Source: Acidimicrobiales bacterium (GTDB taxonomy: Bacteria; Actinomycetota; Acidimicrobiia; Acidimicrobiales; SZUA-35). Taken from it: a stretch of 64,000 nt of DNA. The notes under the pieces were generated by a model. The model searched no databases. It worked only from the letters and a program-made list of their open reading frames with translations, and was not told where the DNA came from. Both the position numbers and the translations under genes were made by a program. Positions 53,101 to 60,860 of this stretch are shown here, in pieces; positions within the stretch are counted from its first letter, which is position 1, and every line of letters starts with the position of its first letter. The stretch is taken from the NCBI GenBank assembly GCA_041394265.1, contig JAWKIO010000005.1:3100001-3164000 (forward strand), read 5' to 3'.

Positions 53101-53227
53101 GGTCGCTGCCTTCCCTCCCGCGGCGCGGAAGCTGTCGTCGATGCCGATCCCATGCTCGCACGACTTGCCCCCTGCGCAGTGAGCAGGTCTGCCCTCGAGC
53201 AGCGCCCGGCGGGCGGCAGATTGGGTG

Positions 53228-54067
53228 CTACGAACCTCGGAGTTCGGCGAGGCGGTCCTCGAGGAACTCGATCGCCTTGCGGTCGTTGGCGAGGATCACC
53301 TCATCGGCGGGGTGCAGGAACAGCGGTGCGGCCATGCGATGGCGAAGCGCGCCCGGTCCCGTCGGATTGGTGACCCGGTGCACGGTGGCGGGGTAGTAGC
53401 CATGACTGGCGAGCTCGAGCATCTCGCCGGCGTTGACGGCGAGCGACGACGGATCACAGGGCACGGGGAACCACTCGCCGTTCGCGCCCAGCAGTTCGAG
53501 TCCGGGCTCGTTCGATGAGGGGAGCACCGTGAGCAGGTTGATGTCCGTGTGGGCGGCCGCCCGCACGGCACCCTCGGGTTCCTCACCGGTCAATGGCGGG
53601 TAGCGCAGCATGCGCAGCAGTGATCGAGTCGAGCCGTCCATCATCGACGACAGCGGTTGGGAGAACCGGGCGGCCACCTCGGGTGGGGTGTTCGTCTCGA
53701 CCCAGTCGAGGAGGGTGCGGGCGACGTCGGCGGCACGCAGGGCGTAGTCGAGCGCAGCGTTCGACACCTCGGCCGGGTACTTCCCCCATGGGTAGACGTG
53801 GAAGAACTCCTTCAGGTCCCGGATGGTGTTGCCCGATGCGGTCTCGGCCACGGTCGGCGGGAAGTAGCCGTCTTGCGAGCCCGGGTCGGGGGCGTAGTCG
53901 TACCGAGCCGGATGGTCGAAGAACGCGTTCCATTCCGCGAACAGCGCCTCGACCTCGGCCCAGTCGAGTGGATGATTGACCACGACGGCGAACCCCGTCT
54001 GCAGCAGGCTGTTGGTGAAGGCCTCGGGAGCATCGGGCGCGGTGAAGTCGACAACGGAGACATCCAT
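53228..54067 (-). CDS. Isopenicillin N synthase-like 2-oxoglutarate/Fe(II) oxygenase
   Basis: Non-heme iron oxygenase of 279 residues. The iron ligands H173 and D175 (AAHTDINLL) and H230 (ATVHRVTNP) are present, and an arginine for 2-oxoglutarate binding is likely in LRHRMAAP (R242/R244). The N-terminal domain with GFAVVVNHPLD is DIOX_N-like. Substrate and pathway are unknown. The ATG at 54067 has a TAGACT -10 6 nt upstream. A palindromic repeat lies just before that promoter. Confidence 0.85.
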   Translation of the reverse strand: MDVSVVDFTAPDAPEAFTNSLLQTGFAVVVNHPLDWAEVEALFAEWNAFFDHPARYDYAPDPGSQDGYFPPTVAETASGNTIRDLKEFFHVYPWGKYPAEVSNAALDYALRAADVARTLLDWVETNTPPEVAARFSQPLSSMMDGSTRSLLRMLRYPPLTGEEPEGAVRAAAHTDINLLTVLPSSNEPGLELLGANGEWFPVPCDPSSLAVNAGEMLELASHGYYPATVHRVTNPTGPGALRHRMAAPLFLHPADEVILANDRKAIEFLEDRLAELRGS

Positions 54068-54073
54068 CGCCCA

Positions 54074-54079
54074 AGTCTA
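54074..54079 (-). promoter_or_regulatory. -10 TAGACT (minus strand), leaderless start
   Basis: On the minus strand TAGACT ends 6 nt before the ATG at 54067. Confidence 0.5.
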
Positions 54080-54094
54080 GAAGCGTGCTCCTGC

Positions 54095-54145
54095 GCAACT
54101 TTGGTGCTGGGAGCCCCGTTTTGATGTTGCCCGCACCAAAGTTGC
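54095..54145. repeat. Inverted repeat with GCAACTTTGG arms, copy B
   Basis: GCAACTTTGGTGC (54095-54107) and GCACCAAAGTTGC (54133-54145) are perfectly complementary (13 bp) with a 25-nt loop. Ten arm bases are identical to copy A at 49516-49566. It lies between the oxygenase promoter and the thiolase stop. Confidence 0.8.
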
Positions 54146-54162
54146 CCGAGAACGGTGTTGGG

Positions 54163-55305
54163 TCAGGGGGCGACGTTGCTCATCACGATGGTTCCGCTGG
54201 CGGCGAACATGCCGCCGACGCCGTGGGCGATGGAGATCTCTGCACCTTTGACTTGTGCGGGTGCGATCCCTCGCATCTGGCGGACGCTCTCCTGAAGGGC
54301 ATACATGCCGTACATCCCCGAGTGCATGTAGGACAGCCCGCCGCCGTTGGTGTTGAGCGGGAGCTCGCCGCCGATGGCGGTCTTGCGGTCCCAGATGTAG
54401 TCAGCGCCCTCGCCGCGGCCGACGAAGCCGAGGTCTTCGAGTCCGTAGATCGGCAGGTGGGCGAAGGCGTCGTAGATCATCAGGTGATCGACGTCGGCAT
54501 GGGTGATCCCGGCCTCGGCGAAGGCCTTGGTCCCAGCGACCCGGAAGGCCTTCGACGAAGTGAAGTCTTCCATCTGGGAGATCATCGGGGTCTCGACGCT
54601 CTCGCCGGTGCCGAGCACGTACACCGGCTTCTGGGGGAAGTCGTTGGCCCGCTCGGCCGAGGTGAGGACCAGTGCCCCGCCGCCGTCGGTCACCAGGCAA
54701 CACATCAGCTTGGTGAACGGTGTGGCGATCATGGTCGACTCGAGCACGTCGTCGACCGAGATGGGATCACGGAAGCTGGCACGGGGGTTGAGTGCCGCCC
54801 ATTCCCGCTGGACCACGGCCACGTTGGCGAGCTTCTCGATGCCGACGCCGTAGTCCTTCGCGTAGCGCAGCCACGGAATGGTGAAGCGGGTAGGTGGCCC
54901 GCCCGGCCCGAACGGGCTCTCGAATTGGCCGCCGAGGCTTGACGGGTCCATCGACCAGCGCCCGGCGCCGATCCGGCTGCGGCCACTTTCGGCATGGGTG
55001 ACGAGGATGGTGTCGGCCAGCCCCTCGTTGATCGCCGCCGCCGCGTGGCGGACGTGGAGCATGAACGAGCAGCCGCCGACTGCGGTGCCGTCGACCCAGG
55101 TGGGGGTGATGCCGAGATAGTGGGCGACGTCGGTGGGGCTGGTGCCGGCGGTGGCGACGCCGTCGACGTCTTGCGGGGTGAGCCCACAGTCGGCGAGCGC
55201 GTTGAGCGCAGCATCGGCATGGAGGCCAATGACCGACTGGTCGGGGATCTTGCCGAGCTTGGTGGTTTCCGCTGCGCCGACGATGGCGACCGACTTCTGC
55301 TTCAT
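54163..55305 (-). CDS. Thiolase-like lipid-transfer/acyl-CoA protein
   Basis: A 380-residue thiolase-fold protein of the SCP2/lipid-transfer type. Thiolase-fold stretches are IVGAAETTKLGKIPDQSV at the start, VGGCSFMLHVRHAAAAI with a possible nucleophile cysteine, and a C-terminal AHGVGGMFAASG, where ordinary thiolases have their second half-site. Paired proteins of this kind with a DUF35 partner act as retro-aldolases in steroid side-chain degradation (Ltp2/ChsH2); whether this one does is unknown. It is coupled to the DUF35 gene by ATGA. Confidence 0.85.
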   Translation of the reverse strand: MKQKSVAIVGAAETTKLGKIPDQSVIGLHADAALNALADCGLTPQDVDGVATAGTSPTDVAHYLGITPTWVDGTAVGGCSFMLHVRHAAAAINEGLADTILVTHAESGRSRIGAGRWSMDPSSLGGQFESPFGPGGPPTRFTIPWLRYAKDYGVGIEKLANVAVVQREWAALNPRASFRDPISVDDVLESTMIATPFTKLMCCLVTDGGGALVLTSAERANDFPQKPVYVLGTGESVETPMISQMEDFTSSKAFRVAGTKAFAEAGITHADVDHLMIYDAFAHLPIYGLEDLGFVGRGEGADYIWDRKTAIGGELPLNTNGGGLSYMHSGMYGMYALQESVRQMRGIAPAQVKGAEISIAHGVGGMFAASGTIVMSNVAP

Positions 55306-55808
55306 GCTGCGTCTCCGGTGTTGCTGCTGTCTCCGGTGGTCTCGCTGGTCTCGGTGGCGCCTGATGCCGGTCGGAACAGGGGAAGGGTGGCGGCGTGTCT
55401 GCCGTCGGAGCTGACGAACGCGGCGTACGTGGCCTCGAGCGCCATATCGAGGACGAGCGCCTCCTCGGTCTGGTCGCAGTCGACGATGTTGGTCATCAGT
55501 CGGGGGCCCTCGGCCAGTTCGACCACGGCGATGGCCACCGGACCGTCGAACCCCGGGCCGGGACGCTGATTGATCACGTAGCTGTGCAGGGTTGCCTCGC
55601 CTGATGCCTCGAACACCGAAACACTCCGGCACCCGCAGGCCGGGCAGAACGGACGGGGAGGGAAGTAGGCCTTGGCGCAGTCGTCACACCGTTGCAGGAG
55701 CAGGGTGTGGTTGGCGGTGCCCTCCCAGAAGTGCGCCGTCTCGGGAGTCGGCACGGGGAGCGGGCGCTGCGTTGGCTGTGGGGCGTCGGTTGCAGTCACG
55801 CCCTGCAT
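55302..55808 (-). CDS. DUF35 zinc-ribbon/OB-fold protein (partner of thiolase-like protein)
   Basis: A 168-residue acyl-CoA-binding partner protein. A rubredoxin-like zinc ribbon (CDDC...CPAC) follows residues 15-45. An OB-fold with HSYVINQRPGPGFDGPVAIAVVEL is the standard DUF35 layout. The C-terminal 25 residues are serine/threonine-rich. It starts the two-gene operon with the thiolase-like protein. The start codon is uncertain: ATG 55808 or GTG 55799. Confidence 0.87.
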   Translation of the reverse strand: MQGVTATDAPQPTQRPLPVPTPETAHFWEGTANHTLLLQRCDDCAKAYFPPRPFCPACGCRSVSVFEASGEATLHSYVINQRPGPGFDGPVAIAVVELAEGPRLMTNIVDCDQTEEALVLDMALEATYAAFVSSDGRHAATLPLFRPASGATETSETTGDSSNTGDAA

Positions 55809-55857
55809 CCTGCTTGCCCGCCTCGGCCTGCGCAAAGCGACCGCCGTCGACCCCGCT

Positions 55858-55960
55858 CGTTCTCGAGACCCAGAGCGACACCCACCCCCGTTCTCGAGAC
55901 TCAGAGCGACCGTTCTGTCGCACCTCGTCTCGAGTTCGGTGGGTGGTGTCGCTGTGGCAC
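55858..55960. repeat. Direct and inverted repeat of CTCGAGAC/GAGCGAC units
   Basis: A 22-bp unit (CGTTCTCGAGAC...GAGCGAC) occurs at 55858-55879 and 55889-55910 with one mismatch. Its inverted parts recur at about 55917-55936 (GTCTCGAG) and 55940-55952 (GGTGTCGCT). It fills the gap between the DUF35 start and the deaminase stop. Confidence 0.7.
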
Positions 55961-56620
55961 TCAGGTTGCGACGGGGAGGCGGTCCCAGATCGAGTGAATG
56001 GCGTCGAGGGTGGACCCGCCATCGTCTCGCACCCGGTGCAGTGTCTCGTCGGCCGTGAGCTCGATGGCCAGATCAGCAAGCGTTGGGATGTGGCGGTGAG
56101 CGTGCTCCATCACCGTGGTGCCCGTGACGGTGGTCGCCTGTGCCTGGAGGGGGAGCACTCGGGCGAACGCAGCCAGCGGCGACGTGAGCGGACCGATCGA
56201 CTCGTGCTTGTTGCGTGCCGAATACGGGTGGTGGTCCCACAGGTCGTGAATGCCGGCGAAGAACTCGTCGTCGGCGGCATGGAACACCCGCTCGACATGG
56301 AGGAAGACCGCCGTGCCCGCGCACATCAAACACGGTTCGAGGGTGGTGTAGAGGTCGAGCCCATCGGCCTTGAACCGGTCGAGCGAGGCGAACGCATTCA
56401 TCTCGGCGTGGGCCATGAAATTGCCCGACAACATCCGTGGCTCGGCGACCGGCTGGTTGACCCGATTGCGTCCGGCGGCGACGATCGCCTCGGTGACCGG
56501 ATCGACCAGCGCGGCGCCGATCCCGAGATTGCCGCTGCACCAGGACGTCCACGCCTCGTCGAAGGCCCGTCGCCATCCGGGCGCGAGCCCCTCCCATGTG
56601 TCGGCCGCCGTGTCGTGCAT
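55961..56620 (-). CDS. Nucleoside/nucleobase deaminase (CDA-like zinc deaminase)
   Basis: Zinc-dependent deaminase of 219 residues, guanine deaminase or tRNA-adenosine-deaminase superfamily. The zinc/catalytic set is H71 and E73 (MAHAEMNAF), C97 and C100 (EPCLMC). The C-terminal extension of about 80 residues makes it longer than tRNA adenosine deaminases. A free base or nucleoside substrate is therefore more likely. It is divergent from the LLM oxidoreductase gene. The start could be earlier (56680), but the ATG at 56620 fits the family better. Confidence 0.75.
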   Translation of the reverse strand: MHDTAADTWEGLAPGWRRAFDEAWTSWCSGNLGIGAALVDPVTEAIVAAGRNRVNQPVAEPRMLSGNFMAHAEMNAFASLDRFKADGLDLYTTLEPCLMCAGTAVFLHVERVFHAADDEFFAGIHDLWDHHPYSARNKHESIGPLTSPLAAFARVLPLQAQATTVTGTTVMEHAHRHIPTLADLAIELTADETLHRVRDDGGSTLDAIHSIWDRLPVAT

Positions 56621-56683
56621 GACGACATCATGGCCGAGATCAGGCCGGGTCCGCTCGGGCTGGGCGGGGGAGTGGCACACGAG

Positions 56684-56689
56684 TAGGGT
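56684..56689 (+). promoter_or_regulatory. -10 TAGGGT, leaderless start
   Basis: TAGGGT ends 8 nt before the ATG at 56698. Confidence 0.5.
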
Positions 56690-56697
56690 CCGCTGGC

Positions 56698-57600
56698 ATG
56701 CGCTTCTCTCACTGGATCAGCAACGGCATCGACTGGAACGAGATCGTGCGATCGGGGGTGAGGGCCGAGGAGACCGGCTGGGATGGCCTCTGGTTCGCCG
56801 ATCATTTCATGCCCTTTCAGGGTGATCCCGACGGTCCCATCCACGAGGCGTGGTCGGTGCTCGCTGCACTCGGGCAGGCGACCAGCACGGTCCGGCTCGG
56901 GCCGCTGGTGTGCGGCAACACCTACCGCAACCCGGCCGTGCTGCTGAAGACGGCCGTCACCACCGACCACATTGCCGGCGGTCGAGTCGTGCTGGGTCTG
57001 GGTTCGGGGTGGCAGGAGAACGAGCACATCGCCTACGGCATCCCGTTCGGTACGTTCACCGATCGGTTCGCGAAGCTCGAAGAGGCGCTGCAGATCATCC
57101 GGGGGCTGCGCGACGGTCAGCGTTTCGACCTCGCGGGCCAGCACTACACGATGGTCGATGCGCCGCTGTCGCCCAAGCCGGTTGGCGACCTGCCGATCCT
57201 GCTCGGCGGTGGCGGCGAGAAGAAGACGCTCCGCCTCGTCGCCCAGTACGCCGAGGAGTGGAATGTCTGGTCGACGCCCGAGATCATGGCGCAGAAGGCG
57301 GGCGTGCTGAATGAGCACTGCGAGCGCCTCGACCGCGACCCGGCAAGCGTGCAGCGGTCGTCGGTGGCGCTGGTCTTCCTCACCGACACCGAAGAGGAAG
57401 CGGCGAAGCTGCTCGCCAATCCGATGCAGCGAGCGTCGGTGATCGGCACGGCGGCGCAGCTGCAGGAGCAGATGGCGGCCTACGTCGAGGCCGGGGTGAA
57501 CGAGTTCATCGTTCCCGACTTCACGCTCGGCACCGGCAACAAGAAGGACGAACTGCTCGACCGATTCCTCGCCGAGGTGGCGGCCCCGTTCCGGGACTGA
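56698..57600 (+). CDS. LLM-class F420-dependent oxidoreductase
   Basis: Luciferase-like TIM-barrel oxidoreductase of 300 residues, probably using coenzyme F420. Family landmarks are TGWDGLWFADHFMP, GPLVCGNTYRNPAVLLKTAVT, GGRVVLGLGSGWQENEH and PILLGGGGEKKTLRLVAQYA. Such enzymes have many substrates, so none is assigned. It is monocistronic by the promoter pattern and is followed by the DUF4214 gene, which has its own -10. Confidence 0.9.
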   Translation: MRFSHWISNGIDWNEIVRSGVRAEETGWDGLWFADHFMPFQGDPDGPIHEAWSVLAALGQATSTVRLGPLVCGNTYRNPAVLLKTAVTTDHIAGGRVVLGLGSGWQENEHIAYGIPFGTFTDRFAKLEEALQIIRGLRDGQRFDLAGQHYTMVDAPLSPKPVGDLPILLGGGGEKKTLRLVAQYAEEWNVWSTPEIMAQKAGVLNEHCERLDRDPASVQRSSVALVFLTDTEEEAAKLLANPMQRASVIGTAAQLQEQMAAYVEAGVNEFIVPDFTLGTGNKKDELLDRFLAEVAAPFRD

Positions 57601-57651
57601 TCCTGACGACCGTGCGGGGGCTCTATCGACGATCGTCCCAACTCGTCGCAC

Positions 57652-57657
57652 TATGTT
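57652..57657 (+). promoter_or_regulatory. -10 TATGTT, leaderless start
   Basis: TATGTT ends 6 nt before the ATG at 57664. Confidence 0.5.
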
Positions 57658-57663
57658 GCGGCG

Positions 57664-59133
57664 ATGCAGTTGCTCCGGTCGGTGCTCACGGTTGTCCTCC
57701 TCGCCACGACACTGGTCGTCGCCGGCGAGTCCGTTCCGGCCGGTGCGGTCACCCAGCCGAGCTGTACGTCCGCGCCCGGCCTGTCGGCCTCGACCATTCG
57801 GCTCTCGGGCGTACCCGACAACACACTGGTCGAGGTGTTCGTCGACGGTGCGCTGATCGAAGCATTCGGAGTGAGTGGCGGCCGATCGGACGTTGGCATT
57901 CCCGCCGAGGACACCGAACCGCATGCGGTCACCGTCCGCCTCGACGCCGATCCGCAGCGGATCGTCGACTGTGGACCAGTCGCGGCGCTTCCGGCGTTCC
58001 CTTCCGACATCGCCACGTGCTCGATCGAGGGCGTGGTCGACGGCGCGCCCCGGATTCCCTACTCCTTCTCAGCGGTATCGACCCCAGTGCTCGTCCGCAA
58101 CGGACAGGTGATCGCCACTCGTGATGACCTGGGCACGTACGTCGATCTCTCGGCGATGCCGTCGACGAAGTATCGCTACGCGCTTCGGTTCGTCGGCGCT
58201 CAGCCAACACTCGAGATCCCGTGTGGCACGGTGACCACCCCGGCCCGGACCACGGCGCAACGGCTGGCGACGTCCCGGTACTTTGAGTCGATCCGCCTCG
58301 CGCCATACGTCTATCTCAATATGCGGCCAACGTGTCCGGGCTGCGACGAGCCGTTCGAGCTGTATTCGGCGGTGAGCGGTTCGTCGCTGACACCTCCGGT
58401 AGAGGACTGTGACTTCACCGACCTCAGCTGCTTCCCCGACTATGTCTTCGACCCGCCCCTCGAGATGCAGGGATCTCTTCCGATCGGCCATCCCGGGGTC
58501 TATCCACCGCGAGCTCTCGGGCGGGCGCTGGCTGCCGCCATCAGTGCTGGGAAGCAGGTCGAGCTCACGACCGACGGCTTCGGCCTCATCTCATCTTGGT
58601 CGATCGACGGCTACGGCGCCGAGATCGCATGCGTGGACTTCGACAGTCGTCCCCCGGACTTCGGTGACACTGCATGCGATCTGTTCGGCCAGACCGCTCT
58701 CGTTCGCGACGCCCCAGATCTGCTCGGCATTCTCTATGCCCACGACTCGCCGGGGGTCGCTCGGGGCATCTTGCGGTTGTATGACGCCTACTTTGGGCGT
58801 ACTCCCGACGTTGCCGGGGCCCGCTATTGGGTCGACCTGGCTGCCCAGGGACTGGCGCCGACCGCCATTGCCGACCTCTTCGTTGCGAGCAGGGAGTCGG
58901 AGCTGTCATGGGAGGCCGAGTCCACCTCGGCCTTCGTCGATCGCATCTACGACAACGTGTTCGGTCGACCCCCCGACGCCGCCGGCGCCGCCTATTGGAC
59001 CGCCTTGATCGATGACGGACTCAGCCGAGGTCAGGTGATCTGGTGGTTCGCCCAGAGCACCGAGTTCCGCCGCCAGCACCCGTATTCACCCTCGCTCCTG
59101 AGCGATGACGGCCGATCGTTCCTCGGCGGCTGA
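57664..59133 (+). CDS. Exported DUF4214-domain protein
   Basis: A 489-residue exported protein of unknown function. A signal peptide (about 1-25) is followed by a cysteine-containing beta-like region (five or more cysteine pairs, likely disulfides). The C-terminal DUF4214 domain (about 365-475) has two repeats: GRTPDVAGARYWVDLAAQGL and GRPPDAAGAAYWTALIDDGL. DUF4214 domains are common in bacterial surface and S-layer-associated proteins. It probably sits on or outside the cell surface. Confidence 0.75.
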   Translation: MQLLRSVLTVVLLATTLVVAGESVPAGAVTQPSCTSAPGLSASTIRLSGVPDNTLVEVFVDGALIEAFGVSGGRSDVGIPAEDTEPHAVTVRLDADPQRIVDCGPVAALPAFPSDIATCSIEGVVDGAPRIPYSFSAVSTPVLVRNGQVIATRDDLGTYVDLSAMPSTKYRYALRFVGAQPTLEIPCGTVTTPARTTAQRLATSRYFESIRLAPYVYLNMRPTCPGCDEPFELYSAVSGSSLTPPVEDCDFTDLSCFPDYVFDPPLEMQGSLPIGHPGVYPPRALGRALAAAISAGKQVELTTDGFGLISSWSIDGYGAEIACVDFDSRPPDFGDTACDLFGQTALVRDAPDLLGILYAHDSPGVARGILRLYDAYFGRTPDVAGARYWVDLAAQGLAPTAIADLFVASRESELSWEAESTSAFVDRIYDNVFGRPPDAAGAAYWTALIDDGLSRGQVIWWFAQSTEFRRQHPYSPSLLSDDGRSFLGG

Positions 59134-59170
59134 GGTCGCCGACCGGTGGCCGCCCAAGGCGGCGTCCGAT

Positions 59171-59230
59171 CAGTTGCGCTTGACTCAGTTGCAGTCGCCT
59201 CAGCTGCGGTCGGCTCAGCTGCCGTCGACG
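59171..59230. repeat. 15-bp degenerate tandem repeat, four units
   Basis: Units beginning CAGTTGC or CAGCTGC start at 59171, 59186, 59201 and 59216 (period 15 bp). The array spans the stop codon of the small lipoprotein gene. Confidence 0.7.
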
Positions 59231-59541
59231 GCGAAGCGGCCGGTGGTCTCGGCGTAGAGCTGGCTGCGGCCGTCGCATTCCCGGCTGAACACGAAGTCCT
59301 GGAACTCGAGTTGTTTCGCCGACAGCCGGCTCCACAGTTCGACCAAGACCTCGTCGTCGAGGCGGCAGAGAGTCTGGGCGACCTCTTCCTTCTGAGCCAG
59401 CTCGGCGGCGGTGAGTTCACGCCCTTCGAGCTCGCTGAGAATCTCCGCCTTGCTGAGTTCGGGTTCGTCGTTGGTGCAGGCCGAGGCCAGGGCGAGCGTG
59501 GAGGTGAGGGCAGCGGCGAGGGCGAGGAGCCGGCGAGACAT
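59215..59541 (-). CDS. Small lipoprotein, unknown function
   Basis: A 108-residue secreted lipoprotein. The signal peptide ends in LASAC with the lipobox cysteine at residue 22. The mature part is short, acidic and helical, with two further cysteines. No domain is recognised. The gene is divergent from recA and shares its intergenic region, with TAGGAT 8 nt before the ATG on the minus strand. Its 3' end runs into a 15-bp tandem repeat, which may have altered its last codons. Confidence 0.75.
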   Translation of the reverse strand: MSRRLLALAAALTSTLALASACTNDEPELSKAEILSELEGRELTAAELAQKEEVAQTLCRLDDEVLVELWSRLSAKQLEFQDFVFSRECDGRSQLYAETTGRFAVDGS

Positions 59542-59549
59542 CGGAGGAA

Positions 59550-59555
59550 ATCCTA
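59550..59555 (-). promoter_or_regulatory. -10 TAGGAT (minus strand), leaderless start
   Basis: On the minus strand TAGGAT ends 8 nt before the ATG at 59541. Confidence 0.45.
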
Positions 59556-59583
59556 GCGCCACGAGAAAACCTCGTGTGGGTGG

Positions 59584-59612
59584 TTGTTCGAACAGGTGTT
59601 CGGAATTACGCT
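59584..59612 (+). promoter_or_regulatory. recA promoter (-35 TTGTTC, -10 TACGCT)
   Basis: TTGTTC at 59584-59589 and TACGCT at 59607-59612 are 17 bp apart. The LexA box lies between them, so binding would block the promoter. The leader to the recA ATG would be about 175 nt. Confidence 0.55.
59588..59603. promoter_or_regulatory. LexA/SOS box upstream of recA
   Basis: TCGAAC-AGGT-GTTCGG differs by one base from the actinobacterial SOS palindrome TCGAAC-N4-GTTCGA. It sits between the -35 and -10 of the recA promoter. Confidence 0.75.
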
Positions 59613-59793
59613 GCTGTGATCCCGTCGACACGGTGCGGGCCTCCTCGGTGTCGGATCCCCAATCCGACCCGGCGTCCTGATGCTGTCACACCCCATCAGT
59701 ACGGTTTGCTCACCTACCCAACGGGCCCTCCCCAAACCCGGTTCGCACAACGAGACGGCACTTCGAAAAAGCGCCGACAAGGAGACACACATC

Positions 59794-60858
59794 ATGGTCG
59801 ACAAAGACAAAGCACTCGACATGGCCATGGGCCAGATCGAGAAGCAGTTCGGCAAGGGTGCCGTCATGAAGATGGGGGAGAAGGGCAGCCTCTCCATCGG
59901 TTCGGTCCCCACCGGTGCCCTGGCCCTCGACATCGCGCTCGGTATCGGTGGTCTGCCCCGTGGTCGTGTCGTCGAGATCTACGGTCCAGAGTCTTCCGGT
60001 AAGTCCACCCTCGCCATGCACGTGGTGGCCGAGGCCCAGCGCAACGGTGGCAAGTGCGCCTACATCGACGCCGAGCACGCCATGGATCCGGTGTATGCCC
60101 GTGCCATCGGGGTCGACGTCGACGAACTGCTCATCTCCCAGCCCGACACCGGCGAACAGGCGCTCGAGATCGCCGACATCCTCGTGCGGTCTGGCTCGAT
60201 CGACGTCATGGTCATCGACTCGGTGGCCGCCCTCACCCCCCGGGCCGAGATCGAGGGCGACATGGGCGATTCCCACGTCGGCCTCCAGGCCCGTCTCATG
60301 TCGCAGGCGTTGCGCAAGATCACCGGCAACCTCAACAAGACCGACACCATCTGCATCTTCATCAACCAGCTGCGAGAGAAGATCGGTGTCATGTTCGGCT
60401 CGCCCGAAACCACCCCCGGTGGCCGTGCCCTCAAGTTCTACAGCTCGGTCCGCCTCGACATCCGTCGCATCGAGTCGCTGAAGGACGGGGCCGAGGTCGT
60501 CGGCAACCGCACTCGGGTCAAGGTGGTCAAGAACAAGGTGGCCCCGCCGTTCCGCCAGGCCGAGTTCGACATCATGTACGGCCAGGGCATCAGCCGTGAG
60601 GGCTCGTTGCTCGACATCGCGGTCGATCACGACATCGTGAAGAAGTCCGGCGCCTGGTACAGCTACGACGGTGAGCAGATCGGCCAGGGTCGAGAAGCGG
60701 TCAAGCGGTTCCTGGGCGAGAACCCCGATCTCATGATGGAGATCCAGGATCGAGTCCTGCGGGCCGTCGGGCTTGCTCCCGGTGGTGCCGACGATCTCGA
60801 CCTCGACGCCGTCGACTTCGATGAGACGAAATTGGACGAACCGATTAGCCTCGACTGA
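59794..60858 (+). CDS. recA: Recombinase RecA
   Basis: Strand-exchange ATPase for homologous recombination and SOS induction, 354 residues. Walker A is GPESSGKST (64-72), Walker B is VMVIDSVAALTP, and the DNA-binding L1 and L2 loops are MGDSHVGLQARLMSQ and FGSPETTPGGRALKF. The acidic tail (DDLDLDAVDFDE) is normal for RecA. The ATG at 59794 has AAGGAG 9 nt upstream. A LexA box lies in the promoter, and the IMPDH/GMPR gene begins 2 bp after its stop, so the two are probably co-transcribed. Confidence 0.98.
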   Translation: MVDKDKALDMAMGQIEKQFGKGAVMKMGEKGSLSIGSVPTGALALDIALGIGGLPRGRVVEIYGPESSGKSTLAMHVVAEAQRNGGKCAYIDAEHAMDPVYARAIGVDVDELLISQPDTGEQALEIADILVRSGSIDVMVIDSVAALTPRAEIEGDMGDSHVGLQARLMSQALRKITGNLNKTDTICIFINQLREKIGVMFGSPETTPGGRALKFYSSVRLDIRRIESLKDGAEVVGNRTRVKVVKNKVAPPFRQAEFDIMYGQGISREGSLLDIAVDHDIVKKSGAWYSYDGEQIGQGREAVKRFLGENPDLMMEIQDRVLRAVGLAPGGADDLDLDAVDFDETKLDEPISLD

Positions 60859-60860
60859 TC

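Noticed and set aside
59542..59793. Additional small gene in the recA leader
   Set aside because: Region holds the promoter, LexA box and leader; no start with a ribosome site and sensible frame.
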